Below are positions 44,826-55,620 of a DNA stretch of 64,000 nucleotides, in pieces. The DNA is taken from positions 122,526,475-122,590,474 of the forward strand of contig NC_134543.1 in assembly GCF_050624435.1 (NCBI RefSeq), read 5' to 3'. Numbering within the stretch: the first letter of the stretch is position 1; each line of letters starts with the position of its first letter. The position numbers were made by a program, and so were the translations under genes. The stretch comes from Tenrec ecaudatus (lineage: Eukaryota > Chordata > Mammalia > Afrosoricida > Tenrecidae). Below the pieces are notes generated by a model, which ran no database searches, was not told the origin of the DNA, and saw nothing but the letters and a program-made list of their open reading frames with translations.

Positions 44826-44868
44826 CACCCCCTTTTCAGAAAAAAAAAATTAACCCAGCATCCCCCTG

Positions 44869-45391
44869 AGATATAGTTAAAGTTTATTGTGCCAACCTGG
44901 CTGATAAATGCATGTGGGGTTAATTGAAGGGCGGAGGGATAAATGGTTCCGTGAGCCTCGCTTTTTGAGTTCTCAGGTCTTTGGCTTTGTGGTCGGACCA
45001 GGGTGCAGCTGCCTTAGCCAGTTCCTGCTTCTGCTGGCAAGGCTGACTTCCAGCAAGACATCCCCGAGGAGAAGCCACATGGACCTACCCCAATGTAGCC
45101 CTGGATGCTGGAGCAGCCGTGTGGAGACCTCTGCCAGTGCTGAGATGCTTGCGTACACATTCACTGACTCGGTTTTCCTCCTGCAGTTGGCGTCATAGTG
45201 TGTGTTTTGTGAGATGGAGGAGGACTTTTTGGATTGGTGTCGGACATACGGGTTAATGTTGGACTTGTGTTGTGTGGGCAGCAGCACTGGGTTGGGATGA
45301 TTCCTTGATGTGCACTTAACCTTTATATAAAACTCTCTCTTACACGTGAGTTTCTGTGGATTTGTTTCTCTAAAGTACCCAGACTAACACA
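44869..45391 (+). mobile_element. ERVL-like solo LTR with 5-bp duplication
   Basis: About 523 bp, closely similar to 40783-41357: GTTTATTGTGCCAACCTGGC, a single GGTCGGACCAGGGTGCAGCT segment, GGACATACGGGTTAATGTTG, ATATAAAACTCTCTCTTAC, and an end at ACTAACACA. CCCTG lies on both sides (44864-44868 and 45392-45396). No retroviral coding sequence is attached. Confidence 0.82.
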
Positions 45392-45499
45392 CCCTGCAGA
45401 TTAAAAACGTTTGTACTATAGCCCACAATCCAGGACAAAATGTTACTATCTGCTTCTGCAGCCTACACCCCTCCCCCGTGCCCGCCCCCACGCAGATCA

Positions 45500-45562
45500 T
45501 TCCAGCAGCCCCCTCCCCTGGTACTCCAGGGAGTGGCATTACCCACTTTGAGACCCACTGCT
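45500..45562. mobile_element. Possible hAT element right end
   Basis: The stretch ends ACTTTGAGACCCACTGCTTT, close to the common hAT right terminus, and is preceded by a GGGAGTGGCATTACCC segment. Only one end is recognisable. Confidence 0.35.
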
Positions 45563-45596
45563 TTAGACTAAGAGCTAATACCTCTCATGTGCCAAA

Positions 45597-45790
45597 TGCC
45601 CTGGTGGTGTAGTGGACTGCTAACCACCAGGTCAGCAGTTTGAAACCATCAGCCCCCTCCATGGGAGCATGATGAGGCTTTCTATTGCTGGGAAGTTTTG
45701 GAAACCCACAAAAGCAGTGGTGCCCTTTACTAGAGGGTCACAATGAGTCAGAATTGGCACAATGGCAGTGAGTTTGTTTGTTTGTTTTAA
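45597..45790 (+). mobile_element. AfroSINE, forward
   Basis: TGCCCTGGTGGTGTAGTGGA, CTAACCACCAGGTCAGCAGT, TTTGAAACCATCAGCCCCCT and a GTTTGTTTGTTTGTTT tail. Confidence 0.87.
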
Positions 45791-47464
45791 TTTTTGGTTT
45801 GTGCCCAATACAGCAATATTTGTTTAATTATTCTACAGAGAGATAAGGGAATCTCAAAGAAGGCCATCCTCTTCTATCTTTCATAGTTTTCTAAAATTCC
45901 AACTAGAGAGAAAAGCTTCCACTTCTGGGACTGGCTTTCTTTCAACACATATGCACTAGGTGCTCAGGGAGCCCATCCTGACCTCAAAGCTTCCCCAAGA
46001 CAAAGCCTGAGTGTTGGCCCAGGTGGCTTGTCAGGTATGGGTCTGCCAAGGGACCAGCCAAGCAAATTATGTAGGCACAGAGCCAGGGAGTAGATTATCA
46101 GGCATGATCCCCTATGCCTAGAGACACAGGCAAACAATGCGGTCCTCTCTTCGCACCAGTGGCTGTGGAGCTGTTGAATTTGTCATCCTTGTCCACAGAC
46201 ACTACCACGGTCAGTGGGGGGAGTGGCAGTAATCAGCACGGCAGACTGTTACACACCACGATCTCAACAATCCAGTGGGGAGCTCGGGTGGGTGGCACAC
46301 AAGTGAGAGCCCTTCGGGCACTTGTGGAACTGTGGGACTTCCTCCTGAGGAAGCCACATGCCAGGGACACTCAGAAGGCACAATCCGCCCAGAAGACAAA
46401 GGAGTTCAAGGAGCAGGTGCCATGTGTCATGTTGTTTCAGTATCAATACTGGTTCTTCAGTACTCAGGACAGCGTCTCATCCTGGACACCCAGTAGAGGA
46501 GGTTACAGAATGAAGTAGAGAATTCAGAGTAATGGTGGATAGACCGCCCTTTGGTTTGGGATAACTGGAGAGTCGGAGGGGGCTCTGGCATCATGGAGAA
46601 AGTAGAAAAAGCAGGCAGGGCTTTATGGTGCAGGCTCTTAAAGGAAGATTGGGAGATGCTGCGATTCTAACCCCAGGCAGTTGCCAGAAGCATTTCAAGT
46701 ACTTACAATGGGGAATTGTTTATCAAATATATATTTTTAACACTTCTTTTTAAATGAACAACAGAAAAAGACATGCCAGACTATTAAAAGGCCTATCTCA
46801 TGGAAAGAAACAGCTTTTAGCAAGATGTACTTACGCGAAAGAAAGCCACATCTAAAGGAACCAATAGAAAGCCTTCGCAGACAACAAAACAAGGTCAGTG
46901 GCTGCCCCTGTGAGGAGTTCGGGCTACTTTGTAAATATCAGCTCAGTTTTGGGGTTGGGCCCGGGTGACAAATGGCATTTTCCAATTTCATGGAGAACAA
47001 GATAAGACGGTGCCAAGGTTGTGCAAGGATACGAAATTGCAGACTACATAAACTAGAGGTTTTAAATATTTTCCTTTTTTTAGCAACAGAATCCTTTTCT
47101 TACGCAAAATCTTATGCAAAACCCACAGGCAAATTGGGTTACAAATCAGGATTCTGGGCTGAGATGGAGGATTAGAAGGTTGGAGACCCAAGGGTCCTTG
47201 ATTGTGTGTCCCCATCCCACCTCTGTGAGCAGCCCGTGAAGGCCTTACCTCACGCTGGTGCTCATCAGCCGGAGTCACTTCCCCTTCTTGGAAGGCCCAC
47301 GTGTCGCCATCGGGCTGTGCTCCATGGGCCAACGCTTCAGAAGATTGCAGTCGATTGCCAGGCCTCTCTTCTGGGAAATTGCTGGGTTGTTTCAAACCTT
47401 GGATCTTTGTGGCTGTGGATTTTCAACTTTTCCATTATGAATTGGGTGAAGGCTTAAAGAGCAG
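45791..47464. other. Unique-looking DNA
   Basis: Frames of 134-135 codons (46114-46518 on +, 46988-47395 on -) show no known domain and overlap other frames. No repeat recognised. Confidence 0.5.
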
Positions 47465-48072
47465 ATGGTCAGTGTCACAGTCAACAATACGTACACAGTT
47501 TGTTGCAACTCGTCCCTTGCAATCCCCTAACGTACATCCCACTTAGTCCCTATGTTTCCTGTTTCTAGTCCACCTTCTTTCCTGTCTGAAGTTTATCCTT
47601 GGGTGAAGGCAACCATTGGTCTGACATGGTTGATTATTCTAATAAGAGTCAAGTTCAACTCCAGAGCTGAAGGGTGGCTGGGGACCAGCGTTTTAAGGGT
47701 TCCACCAGTCTCTGCCTGCCCAGTAAGCCTGGTCCTGTTTATAATTCTGAGTTTGGTTCCAAACTGCTCTCCCATGCTCTCCAGGCTTGTCTAAGCTGAC
47801 CCCTTTCAGAGCAGTGGGTGGTGATAGCTGGGCACCATCTAGTGCTTCTGGTCTCCGTGCTGTGGCGACTGATGGGAGAGTGCTCCATCAGTCGACTGGA
47901 GTGATTGTCTCCCTGTGTCTTTCACTTTTCCGTACTCCTTTTCCCTCTGGATGGGGAGAGACCACCAGTTGCAGCTGAGAGGATCACGACGAAGACCACC
48001 ATTCCTGCATGCCCAAGCAGTAGGTAGAACATCGTCTTTTACGTTATGTTATGCCCAGTGACCCTAAACCTC
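47465..48072 (-). mobile_element. Older L1 3' UTR, reverse orientation
   Basis: Diagnostic order on the + strand: ACACAGTTTGTTGCAACTCG, GTCCCTATGTTTCCTGTTTC, GAAGTTTATCCTTGGGTGAA, TCTGCCTGCCCAGTAAGCCT, GCTGGGCACCATCTAGTGCT, CTCTGGATGGGGAGAGACCA, and TTATGTTATGCCCAGTGACC. This is a second L1 3' UTR lineage, different from the one at 17262. Assignment is from remembered consensus order. Confidence 0.72.
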
Positions 48073-48843
48073 CATCCTTTTAGTTAGCAGCCACACGCAG
48101 TAACTATTTACACCCCCAGGGACTTCCTGGGGCATAAACTATTCAATGAAGTCAAGTTCACTTCCCGGGAGGCCACCTTTCACAACCTGGTTCTCAGAGT
48201 GGTGGGATATGTCCCAGGGGTAAGTATCTTGCGGTGGTGCTTCTGCTTGTTTTATAATCGCCAGGAGGTTCAGAATCATGGATCCTTGGCCAGGAGGAAA
48301 AGCTCCAATAATGAGCCCCCAAGTGAGAGAAAGAGGTAATGTGGCAAGGGATGGACTCTCCTGGAGGAAGGCTGGAGCTGCTGTGACCCTGGGACATGCT
48401 GCCGATGGGGTGCTGCCCTGGCCCACATGCAGTGGCATCCGAGGCCGAGCCAAACCTGGAGCACCCCAGGGCCTCTGGGGAGCTCTGGGGAGCAGGCGTC
48501 TCCTAGCGTGCTGCATGGAGCTGCTACAATGTGAGAAAAAACTGGAATTGGGGCCATTCCCTATGCAGCATCCAAGTATAAGGATGCAAAACCAAACAGC
48601 AGGGGCCCATCCAAGGGCATTTTGTTCTTTCACAAAGACTGACAAGCACATTGAGTCGCAACAATTCACGGTCGACAAGAAAATGCTGAGTCTCACTATA
48701 AACAGTGAAATTCAGGAAACGTCAGACCGGCACTGGAAGCTATTTTAGACACGCATAGTGTAGGACCATAAATCTTTGTTTGCCTTTACAAATCCTCTCA
48801 GAAAATTAGCTAGTACAACAACGTCCTGGTGGGAGCAAGGTTA
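48073..48843. other. Unique-looking GC-rich DNA with overlapping frames
   Basis: Frames of 185 codons (- strand, 48139-48696) and 156 codons (+ strand, 48278-48748) overlap almost wholly. Neither has a recognised domain. Length is explained by few TA-rich stops at this composition. Confidence 0.45.
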
Positions 48844-49510
48844 CAGGGATACCGCCTTTTGTGGCGCTTTGCAAATACTGTGTTTTCCAAAAAGCTGGAG
48901 ATGTGTGCAAAGCCCTGCATCCAGGAATGTGGACACCCGGTTTTCGATAGTTTGTGCTCATTTTATGTCCCTGTGCAAGATTTTGGTAATTCTCACAGTA
49001 TTTCTCACGATGCTATTTACACTTGACAGACCACCAAACCCACTGCCGGAGAATCGACTCCAACTCACAAGGAAACTCCAGCTAGGGTTTCCAAGACTGT
49101 AAATCTTTACGGGAGCAGACAGCCTCACCTGTCTTCGGAAGATCTGCTAGGGGGTTTGAACAACTGACCTTATGGTTAGTAGCCCAATACCTACCCCACA
49201 GCTCCACCAGGCTTCCAGTTAGTGAGCTACCAAACTGACCGTTATAAGCCTTAGATAGGGCTTCCAAAGCTGTACATCTTTTATAGGAGCAGGTATCTTC
49301 CTCTTTCTTCCAAAGGGTGGTTGATGGATTTGAACCACCAGCCTTGCAGTTAGCAGTCTAAAGTGCCCCCAGGGCCCCCTGAGGACTACAGTTCAGCATC
49401 ACTGCTATAACACTGGAAAATAAAAGCATCCAAGCCACTGACTTTATTGTGGTATTTTCTTCCCTGCAGTGGTCTGAAACCAAACCCACGATATCTCCCA
49501 GACATGCCTG
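48844..49510 (+). mobile_element. Tigger1-type (pogo) DNA transposon, internally deleted, holding two AfroSINEs
   Basis: The left end CAGGGATACCGCCTTTTGTG is preceded by TA (48842-48843). It continues through GCTTTGCAAATACTGTGTTT and TTTTGGTAATTCTCACAGTA, as in Tigger1. The right end (49385-49510) has CTTTATTGTGGTATTTTCTT, GTGGTCTGAAACCAAACCC and GATATCTCCCAGACATGCCT. The inverted termini pair up and transposase is absent. About 360 bp of SINE sequence (49022-49384) interrupt it. Confidence 0.83.
49022..49384 (-). mobile_element. Two adjacent AfroSINEs, reverse, inside the Tigger element
   Basis: Copy 1 (about 49030-49212) has AAACCCACTGCCGGAGAATC, TTTACGGGAGCAGACAGCCT and CTGACCTTATGGTTAGTAGC. 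Copy 2 (about 49215-49384) has GGCTTCCAAAGCTGTACATC and AACCACCAGCCTTGCAGTTA then GCAGTC. Both run in the same direction. Confidence 0.83.
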
Positions 49511-50439
49511 CACCTCCCCATCTTATAGATGCGGAAGCTGGCATGTGCCAGCTCCCAGGGAGGAGGCAAGAGCGAGACCTCCCCTCACACAGAGGCCACT
49601 GTGGTGCTCCCACAAAGAAACTGCCACTCTCAGCAAGACAGTGTCCTTAATGCCTTCGGAAGACAGTTCTGCGTCATAAAATAGCCATAAGGCCCCATCC
49701 CCAAAGGACATCTGGATAAATATTCACCAGGGACAAGAGAAGTGACTAGTAGGTTTACTGGAGGAATTCAACCCAAGGGTGCTTTAAATCAACAGTGCTC
49801 GTGGCCTGGTCTGAGATCTCCTTGTGGGCAGGGTGGCAAGTCTCTAAGCACTTCACGGGAGAGATTTTACCTTGATGATCTTTCCCAGAGATGCTCCAGG
49901 AAATAAAAATTAAAGCCGCTAAGGGCATAAACCACCCCATCTAAGTCGTCTTGCCCATTCTTTTTGATTTTCATTTCCTGATCCTTTTTAAAAGGGGATG
50001 TCACACTCCGGAGGTTGCTGGGCCGACGTGCTTGGAGATGGGTGCCATCCGCAGAGGACACACACCCCCCTGCACAGACTCTCCAGGTGGAGGAGGGCAG
50101 GAGGGAGCCATGGGAAGAGAGGAGTGAGCCCAGCTGCCTGGTGACGCTGCCCCGCCGCAGAGCACTGTCAGCTCAGCTCTTAAGTGGGCTTCCTTATCAA
50201 AGCTCCTTCGCAATTCCAGGGAACTCTCTTCCCCCACAGCTCATGATGACACGATTTGAATATGTAGCAATCTCCTACATTTCTTTTCACTGAACGCAGA
50301 GGCGTGAGAAGGACGCTCATGAAGAACTCCACAACTCTTCATCACGTTAAGGTTTCCTGTGAGCGCCTTTAGATAGGGGCAGCAGGCTTATGTGATCTGG
50401 TCCTCCAATCTCACCTTTGCTTCTCCTTCCCATCCCCGC

Positions 50440-50720
50440 CACCACATCCCAGGGCCTTCTCCTTGACCCCAAGCCCATGGTCTAAAATATCCTTCTCCGT
50501 AATTCTTCTTCCTTAAAAATCCCGCTCCTCCTTGGACCACGGTTACTCAGCACCCACCAGGAGAGCTTATAACGTGGACGTTCCTCTTTCCCTGCATGCC
50601 GCTACTTTGTTTACAGCCAGCTCTCCCCTCCCAGACAAGGAGCCCCTTAAGAGCAATGGTCATCTCTCATTTATCTGTCGCCTATAAGACTGTAGGCACT
50701 AACGTACTGAAACACTATCA
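50440..50720 (+). mobile_element. Diverged L2-like fragment
   Basis: A CT-rich stretch with ACCCACCAGGAGAGCTTATA, GACAAGGAGCCCCTTAAGAG and TCATTTATCTGTCGCCTATA resembles the L2 3' region. Support is moderate. Confidence 0.45.
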
Positions 50721-52139
50721 ACTGTTGTTGTAGCTGCTGACACATTGCTCCCTGGATGCTGGAGAGCCTGGGAACAGGGAGACTGGACCATTCGCATCAA
50801 GAGAGCTGTCACTGGATGACTGGCAAAGAGATTGCCAACCCTTTCTTCCTAGTCTGTTTTAGTCTGAAAGCAGCTCTGAAATCTGTTCAGCATTATAAAG
50901 CCACACAAGTCTGCACTGACAGACTGGGTGGTGGGGTGTTGGAATGGGGGGGCATGTGTGCAGTGCCCTGGCCAGAAATTAAACACGGGTCTCCAGGGGA
51001 GAAAGGCGGATGTACACGGTTGGCAGTCGAAAATGTGTGTTTTCGAAAAATGGAGGAAGCACCTATATTTTTGGTTCAGCAAAATTCCACTTAGAATGGT
51101 ATAATGGTGTGTGAAATGAGCTCATTGTAATTGCATGAAATTGGAAAAAAATAGCTCTCAAATAAGAAAATGTATAAATAATATACCCACATTCTCGGGG
51201 ACTGTGCAATCACGATGAGGCTGAGGCAGAGCTGTCTGTCCTGGGGCAGATTGGTGAATACCGACATGGACCACAGACACTGGACAATCAGGTGAAATTC
51301 TAGAATGAGGCACAAGGAGTTCCCAGCAGGTATTACCTCTGAAGAGAAGAAGGTAACATTTGGGATATGAGGTATGGCTTGGTTTGTTTATTTGTTTATG
51401 TGCTTGATGTACTTTCTTAAAGAGTGTATTTTTCAAAGAGTGTACAATATTGGTAGTTGTAAAATGGGCCTGCAAAAGAATGCTCTCCCTTGACATGGAA
51501 AGTTGGTGGCTTCACAACCCTGAATCAGCTTTAGCTATTATTAAATGAAGCCATCTGGCATGGTCTCATACAGTTCCCCGGAAAGTAAAGGCAAATGCAA
51601 TAACGGAGCCCTATTGTGAGGGCTCATGATGTCGCCCACCATGCTCTCAAACCAGGTCCTCTCTGGTATGATCCTTCCAAAGAAGAACATTCTCTTTGGC
51701 AGCCAGATGACTGAATCGGAGGACAGTCAACTCCATTAATATGTACTGAGCACCTTTCATGGATACAGCCATGGTTGCTAAGCAAGTGGGCAGTGGAAGG
51801 TCCCAGCACCAGAGTTTCCTACTCTACCAGGGAAACCCAACAGGAGGAAGTTTAAGATGAGGCAAATGTGAGAGGGGCTTTGAAAAGACAAAGCAAATGG
51901 TAGGGGGGGCAAGTTGCTCCCTTTGGAAAGACAGTGGATGGAACGTGTGGAGGCAGTGGGATTTGAACCGGGTCCAGAAAGTCAGGCTACGTCTTGAGAC
52001 AGAGAAGTCAGAAGACAGTCACCAGCCTTGCCTTGTCTTGGACACTCCTCTGGCACACTAGCACGGTGGTTATAGGGCAAATTGCATGTGCTCTCTGTAT
52101 CCAAAGTCCATGTGAGGGATTCTTGCATACCTTCACCGA
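50721..52139. other. Unique-looking DNA
   Basis: No recognised repeat or gene. A TTTGTTTATTTGTTT run at about 51384-51400 is simple sequence. Confidence 0.45.
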
Positions 52140-52400
52140 CAATGACCAGGCCCCCACATCTCCTGACTTCCCTCTTGTCCTGACTTCCTGTCGGACCACC
52201 CCCTTCCTCCCACCTTGCCATAGGCACTGCAGCCCCTTGGCCCTCCATGCTCTCTTCAAGTCCTGGGCTGTGCACTTGCTGTTTTCCCTCTGCCTGGAGG
52301 ACCAACTCCGTCAGCACGGCTTTGTGTCTTATTGACAAGTGTAACCCCAGTGCCTAGCACAAAGCAAGGAGCTCAATGCACATTTGTGGAAGAAATAAAT
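52140..52400 (+). mobile_element. L2-like fragment with MIR/L2-type end
   Basis: CTGGAGGACCAACTCCGTCA, CCCCAGTGCCTAGCACAAAG and AGGAGCTCAATGCACATTTG then AATAAATG match the shared end of L2. The open frames across it are incidental. Confidence 0.6.
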
Positions 52401-52523
52401 GCAGGAAAAAATGGTTCAAAATAGACTAGAGAAGCCAAGAATCAGAGAAACTACCTTTACAAAATTCACTTGGATTTTCTTTTCTTTTTAAAGAAATTGA
52501 CCTGGACTATGGGTTCCTGAAGG

Positions 52524-52720
52524 AACACTCGTGGTGCGACTGTTACGCACTGGGCTGCTAGCCACAAGGTCTGCAGTTTGAAATCACGGGCCGCTCAAAG
52601 AGAGAAAGACAGGGCTTTCTACTCCTGCAAAGAGTTAGAGTCTCGGAAGCTCCCAGGGGCAGTTTTACCTTGTCCTGTTGGGTCACTTTGCAGCCTCCAT
52701 TCAATGGCAGTGGGTGAACT
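52524..52720 (+). mobile_element. AfroSINE, forward
   Basis: GAACACTCGTGGTGCGACTG, GGGCTGCTAGCCACAAGGTC, GGCTTTCTACTCCTGCAAAG and CCAGGGGCAGTTTTACCTTG. Confidence 0.85.
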
Positions 52721-53049
52721 AGTCTGTTGTATGGATTCCTGGGTGCACAGCACACTTAGCTATGAACTATGAGCTTGGGGGTTTGCGGGCAAGTAGAGTT
52801 GTTGGGGGACAAGGCCTGGCGGTTGTACTTCAAAAAAAAACTTGGACGAAAGACATGGTGCTTTGCTTCAGAAAAACCAGCCACTGAAAGCTATGTAGAG
52901 CACAGCTCTCCTCCAGCCCACATGAGGTCTCCCCGCATTGGATTCAGCTTGAGGGCAACGTGGGGAGGATCTAGGCCACCCAATGCGTCCCTGGTCCTGA
53001 GCCACGGGTGAGAACTAGCCCAGAGTCTGACACACCATTCCCCTTTGTT

Positions 53050-53120
53050 TGCACCGTATTGGGCCGCTGCTGCCTAAAAGATCACAACGGCCAGTCTGCA
53101 CAAAAGGCCTTGCTTTCTTT
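53050..53120 (+). mobile_element. AfroSINE head fragment, forward
   Basis: CACCGTATTGGGCCGCTGCT and AAAAGGCCTTGCTTTCTT match head and body pieces; short and uncertain. Confidence 0.4.
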
Positions 53121-53217
53121 AGATGAGTGTTTGGCAAAGTTTACATCATGAATCTGTGTTAATAACAGATTCTACATACATTTTCTTGTGGCAATAGTTA
53201 CAATTTTCTTTTTTGGA

Positions 53218-53830
53218 TTTTATCTCCATGTTTAAAATTGTTTTACTGGCAGATAATTCATAGGCCATATAATTCAAAGGTTTAACTATATTAAAAAGAG
53301 TTGTTCAGTCATCACCGTAATCAGTTTTAGAACTCTGTATTAGGCCGGGTGGACTAGAAAAACAAAACATTGACACTGATATGTGTGTAAGAAAGAGTTA
53401 TGTTATCAAGAAGCGGTTACACATTGATAAAACAGCCCAGCCCAAGTTCATAAGTCTAATACTAGTCCCTCTTCAGACTCATGCAGCTATACGCAACGAT
53501 GCAGAATGCAGGAAGATCACAGGCCGGTGGGTGCAAAGTCATGTGGATCCAATGGCGGTGACTCTGACAGCAATCTGGGGTCCGCCAACTGGAAGGTCAA
53601 GGCAGAAAGAGAGGGGAGGTTCCCAGGACCCTCCTTATGAGAAGACCACACCCACAAGGAGGTGCCATCTGACTGTGACCAGACTGACAAGCTAGACGGC
53701 ACCACCAAACTTTTATATAGCAAAGCTGACAAGAAATTATGTGATAACTACCACAAACATTTTCTTCATTCTTGTACCCATTTTATTAGCTCTTCACTCA
53801 CCCCCAACTTCTCCTGTCATAACTCTCAAA
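53218..53830 (-). mobile_element. Old L1M 3' UTR split by an LTR
   Basis: The left part (53218-53335) reads ATAATTCATAGGCCATATAA, GAGTTGTTCAGTCATCACCG and GTAATCAGTTTTAGAAC. The right part (53756-53830) resumes AACATTTTCTTCATTCTTGT and ACCCATTTTATTAGCTCTTC. The two join into one L1M piece similar to 5870-6030. The LTR at 53336-53755 lies between them. Confidence 0.68.
53336..53755 (-). mobile_element. ERVL-like solo LTR, reverse, inside an old L1
   Basis: Begins TGTATTAGGCCGGGTGGACT, contains AACAGCCCAGCCCAAGTTCA and AGGAAGATCACAGGCCGGTG, and ends GTGATAACTACCACA. It is shorter (about 420 bp) than sister copies through internal loss. The flanks AACTC and AACAT interrupt what would otherwise read TTTTAGAACATTTTC in an L1 3' UTR, so the duplication was probably AACAT with a mutated left copy. 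Confidence 0.78.
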
Positions 53831-54028
53831 CAAACAAACTCACTACCATCAAGTTTATGTTGACCCATAGCAACCCTATAGGACAGGACAGAACTGGGCC
53901 TACAAGTTTCTGAGACTCTTTACAGGAATAGACAGCTCTGCCCTTCTTCTATGGGGTGGTTGGTGGTTTCAAACTGCTGACTTTGCAGTTAGCAGCCCAA
54001 TGTTTAACCACTGTGACACCAGCGAAGG
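53829..54028 (-). mobile_element. AfroSINE, reverse
   Basis: CAAACTCACTACCATCAAGT, CCCATAGCAACCCTATAGGA, TTTCAAACTGCTGACTTTGC and CCAATGTTTAACCACTGTGA. Nearly complete, with a CAAA tail. Confidence 0.9.
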
Positions 54029-54109
54029 AGCTATAATCTAGTTACTGTTGGTATAGCTTTCATAATTTTTGTATTTAGAAAATCATATAAATACAAACAC
54101 CAAACCAAA

Positions 54110-54270
54110 AATAGAACTCACTGCCATTGAGTCAATGCGGCCCCTTGTGAGTTTCCAGGACTGTAACTATTTATGGCAGTAGAAATTCCACTCTTACTCC
54201 CAAGGAGCTGCTGGTGGTTTCAAACTGCCAACCAGGCACAAAGTGAGCCACTACACCAGCAGGACTCCTT
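54110..54270 (-). mobile_element. AfroSINE, reverse
   Basis: GAACTCACTGCCATTGAGTC, GGACTGTAACTATTTATGGC, GGTTTCAAACTGCCAACCAG and CCACTACACCAGCAGGACTC. Confidence 0.87.
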
Positions 54271-54626
54271 TGAAATAAAATACCAAGCACCTTATACCAA
54301 AAGAAAGCAGAATAGGAACTAGAACAAATTAAAAATGGGCCAAAATGATAGTATGTTCCATCTTAACCTAACGCTCTCTGCAGTGATCCACTTTCCAACG
54401 CACTCTGTCTGCGAACACGGCTACTCACATGCTTAGTCAATGGTCTCAGGAAACTCAATGGAGGCTTAATCTGCATGGGGATTCTGCAGGTGGATTTGGG
54501 GGTTTTACTGTCACATTTTAATCATGGCTCCACAGTTGAGAAAACTGATACTCAAGGCAAAGAACCTTCTGGGTATCCATTGCATGAACAAAACTCAGGC
54601 CTCTACCGAGTCTAAATCCATGAAAC

Positions 54627-54942
54627 CAGTGGCTCTCAAGCTTCCTAATTCCATGACCCTTTCGTAGAGGAGTGGTGACCTCCAACCATAGCATTATTTT
54701 CATTGCTACTTCACAACGATCATTTTTCTATTGTTATAAATCATGTAACTACCTGATATGCAGAATGTATTTTCATTGTGACAAATTGATCATTAACCAT
54801 AATTAAAGCAAAGTGATTGATCACAAAATGATATGTAATTATATATTGTGAAATAATGTGTTTCCAGATGGGCTTAGGCGACCCCTGTGAAAGGGTCATT
54901 GGACCCCCAAAGGGGTCGTGACCCACAGGCTGAGAACCACTG
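54627..54942 (-). mobile_element. SPIN-type hAT miniature element, longer form
   Basis: A 316-bp non-autonomous hAT element with imperfect terminal inverted repeats: CAGTGGCTCTCAAG on the left and CTGAGAACCACTG on the right. The right end carries the SPIN head in reverse (GACCCCTGTGAAAGGGTC-like, then GGGGTCGTGACCCACAGG). The AT-rich centre missing from the copy at 20361 is present here. The flanking octamers CATGAAAC and CACTAAAC agree at 6 of 8 positions, consistent with a decayed 8-bp hAT target duplication. Confidence 0.88.
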
Positions 54943-54999
54943 CACTAAACCCTACGAGGTGGCTAGAAGGGAAGAGCTACTCTTGGCTGGACCAGACTG

Positions 55000-55213
55000 A
55001 ACCACACTCACTGCCCTCAGGTTGATGCCAGGTCAAAGGGACCCTAGCACAGTGACCCCTGTAGGAAGACAGGGTAGTACTGCTCTGTGCGCTGTCAAGA
55101 CTAGAACTCTTTATGGAAAGCTCCGTCCGCCTCCCAAGGAGCTCCTGGTGGCTTCAAACAGCTGACCTTGCAGCTGGCAGCCCAAGGCATAACCACTCTA
55201 CCGCCAGGGCTGG
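55000..55213 (-). mobile_element. AfroSINE, reverse
   Basis: CACACTCACTGCCCTCAGGT, GACTAGAACTCTTTATGGAA, CTTCAAACAGCTGACCTTGC and ACCACTCTACCGCCAGGGCT. Confidence 0.87.
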
Positions 55214-55359
55214 CTACAACATATTTTCGGGTTCGTGCAATGCAGAAAGAGTTTCAGTGAGCTATATCAGCGAGGGAATGTGGTTGTGATTTGAGGAAAA
55301 CCCCGCCTTACAAACAGGAAATACTAAGCAAGTTTTGACAATTACTCCTCATTTGCTTT

Positions 55360-55620
55360 GCTTTAAAGGGAATTACTGATTACTGTTATTGGAATGTCTA
55401 AACTTTTTAAAATAATAAGTACCACTTAGAAGCAACTGTTATGCTAACTGTGAATTAAGATCATAAGTCTTTTGTTTAAATTGCAAGTGTGTATTCTACT
55501 GAGCACGTCCAAAGGTGCAGGCTGTAATTCCCTCACAGGCAATGGAGGCTTCAGGGAAATGGTTCATTTGCAAATTAGCTTTGCCTGTTGCAGAAAATGA
55601 AAAGCCATCAGCCGACAGGC
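55360..55620. promoter_or_regulatory. Candidate conserved enhancer-like segment
   Basis: Repeat-free, AT-rich, and dense with homeodomain/POU-like words: a perfect palindromic octamer ATTTGCAAAT at 55566-55575 followed by TAGC, AATTACTGATTACTG, and GTGAATTAAGATCATAAG. Nothing codes here. Only the base composition and motif density support the call; conservation was not tested. Confidence 0.3.

Noticed and set aside
48139-48696. 185-codon frame (-) and an overlapping 156-codon frame (+)
   Set aside because: They overlap fully, the local GC is high, and neither has motifs. Both are treated as chance.
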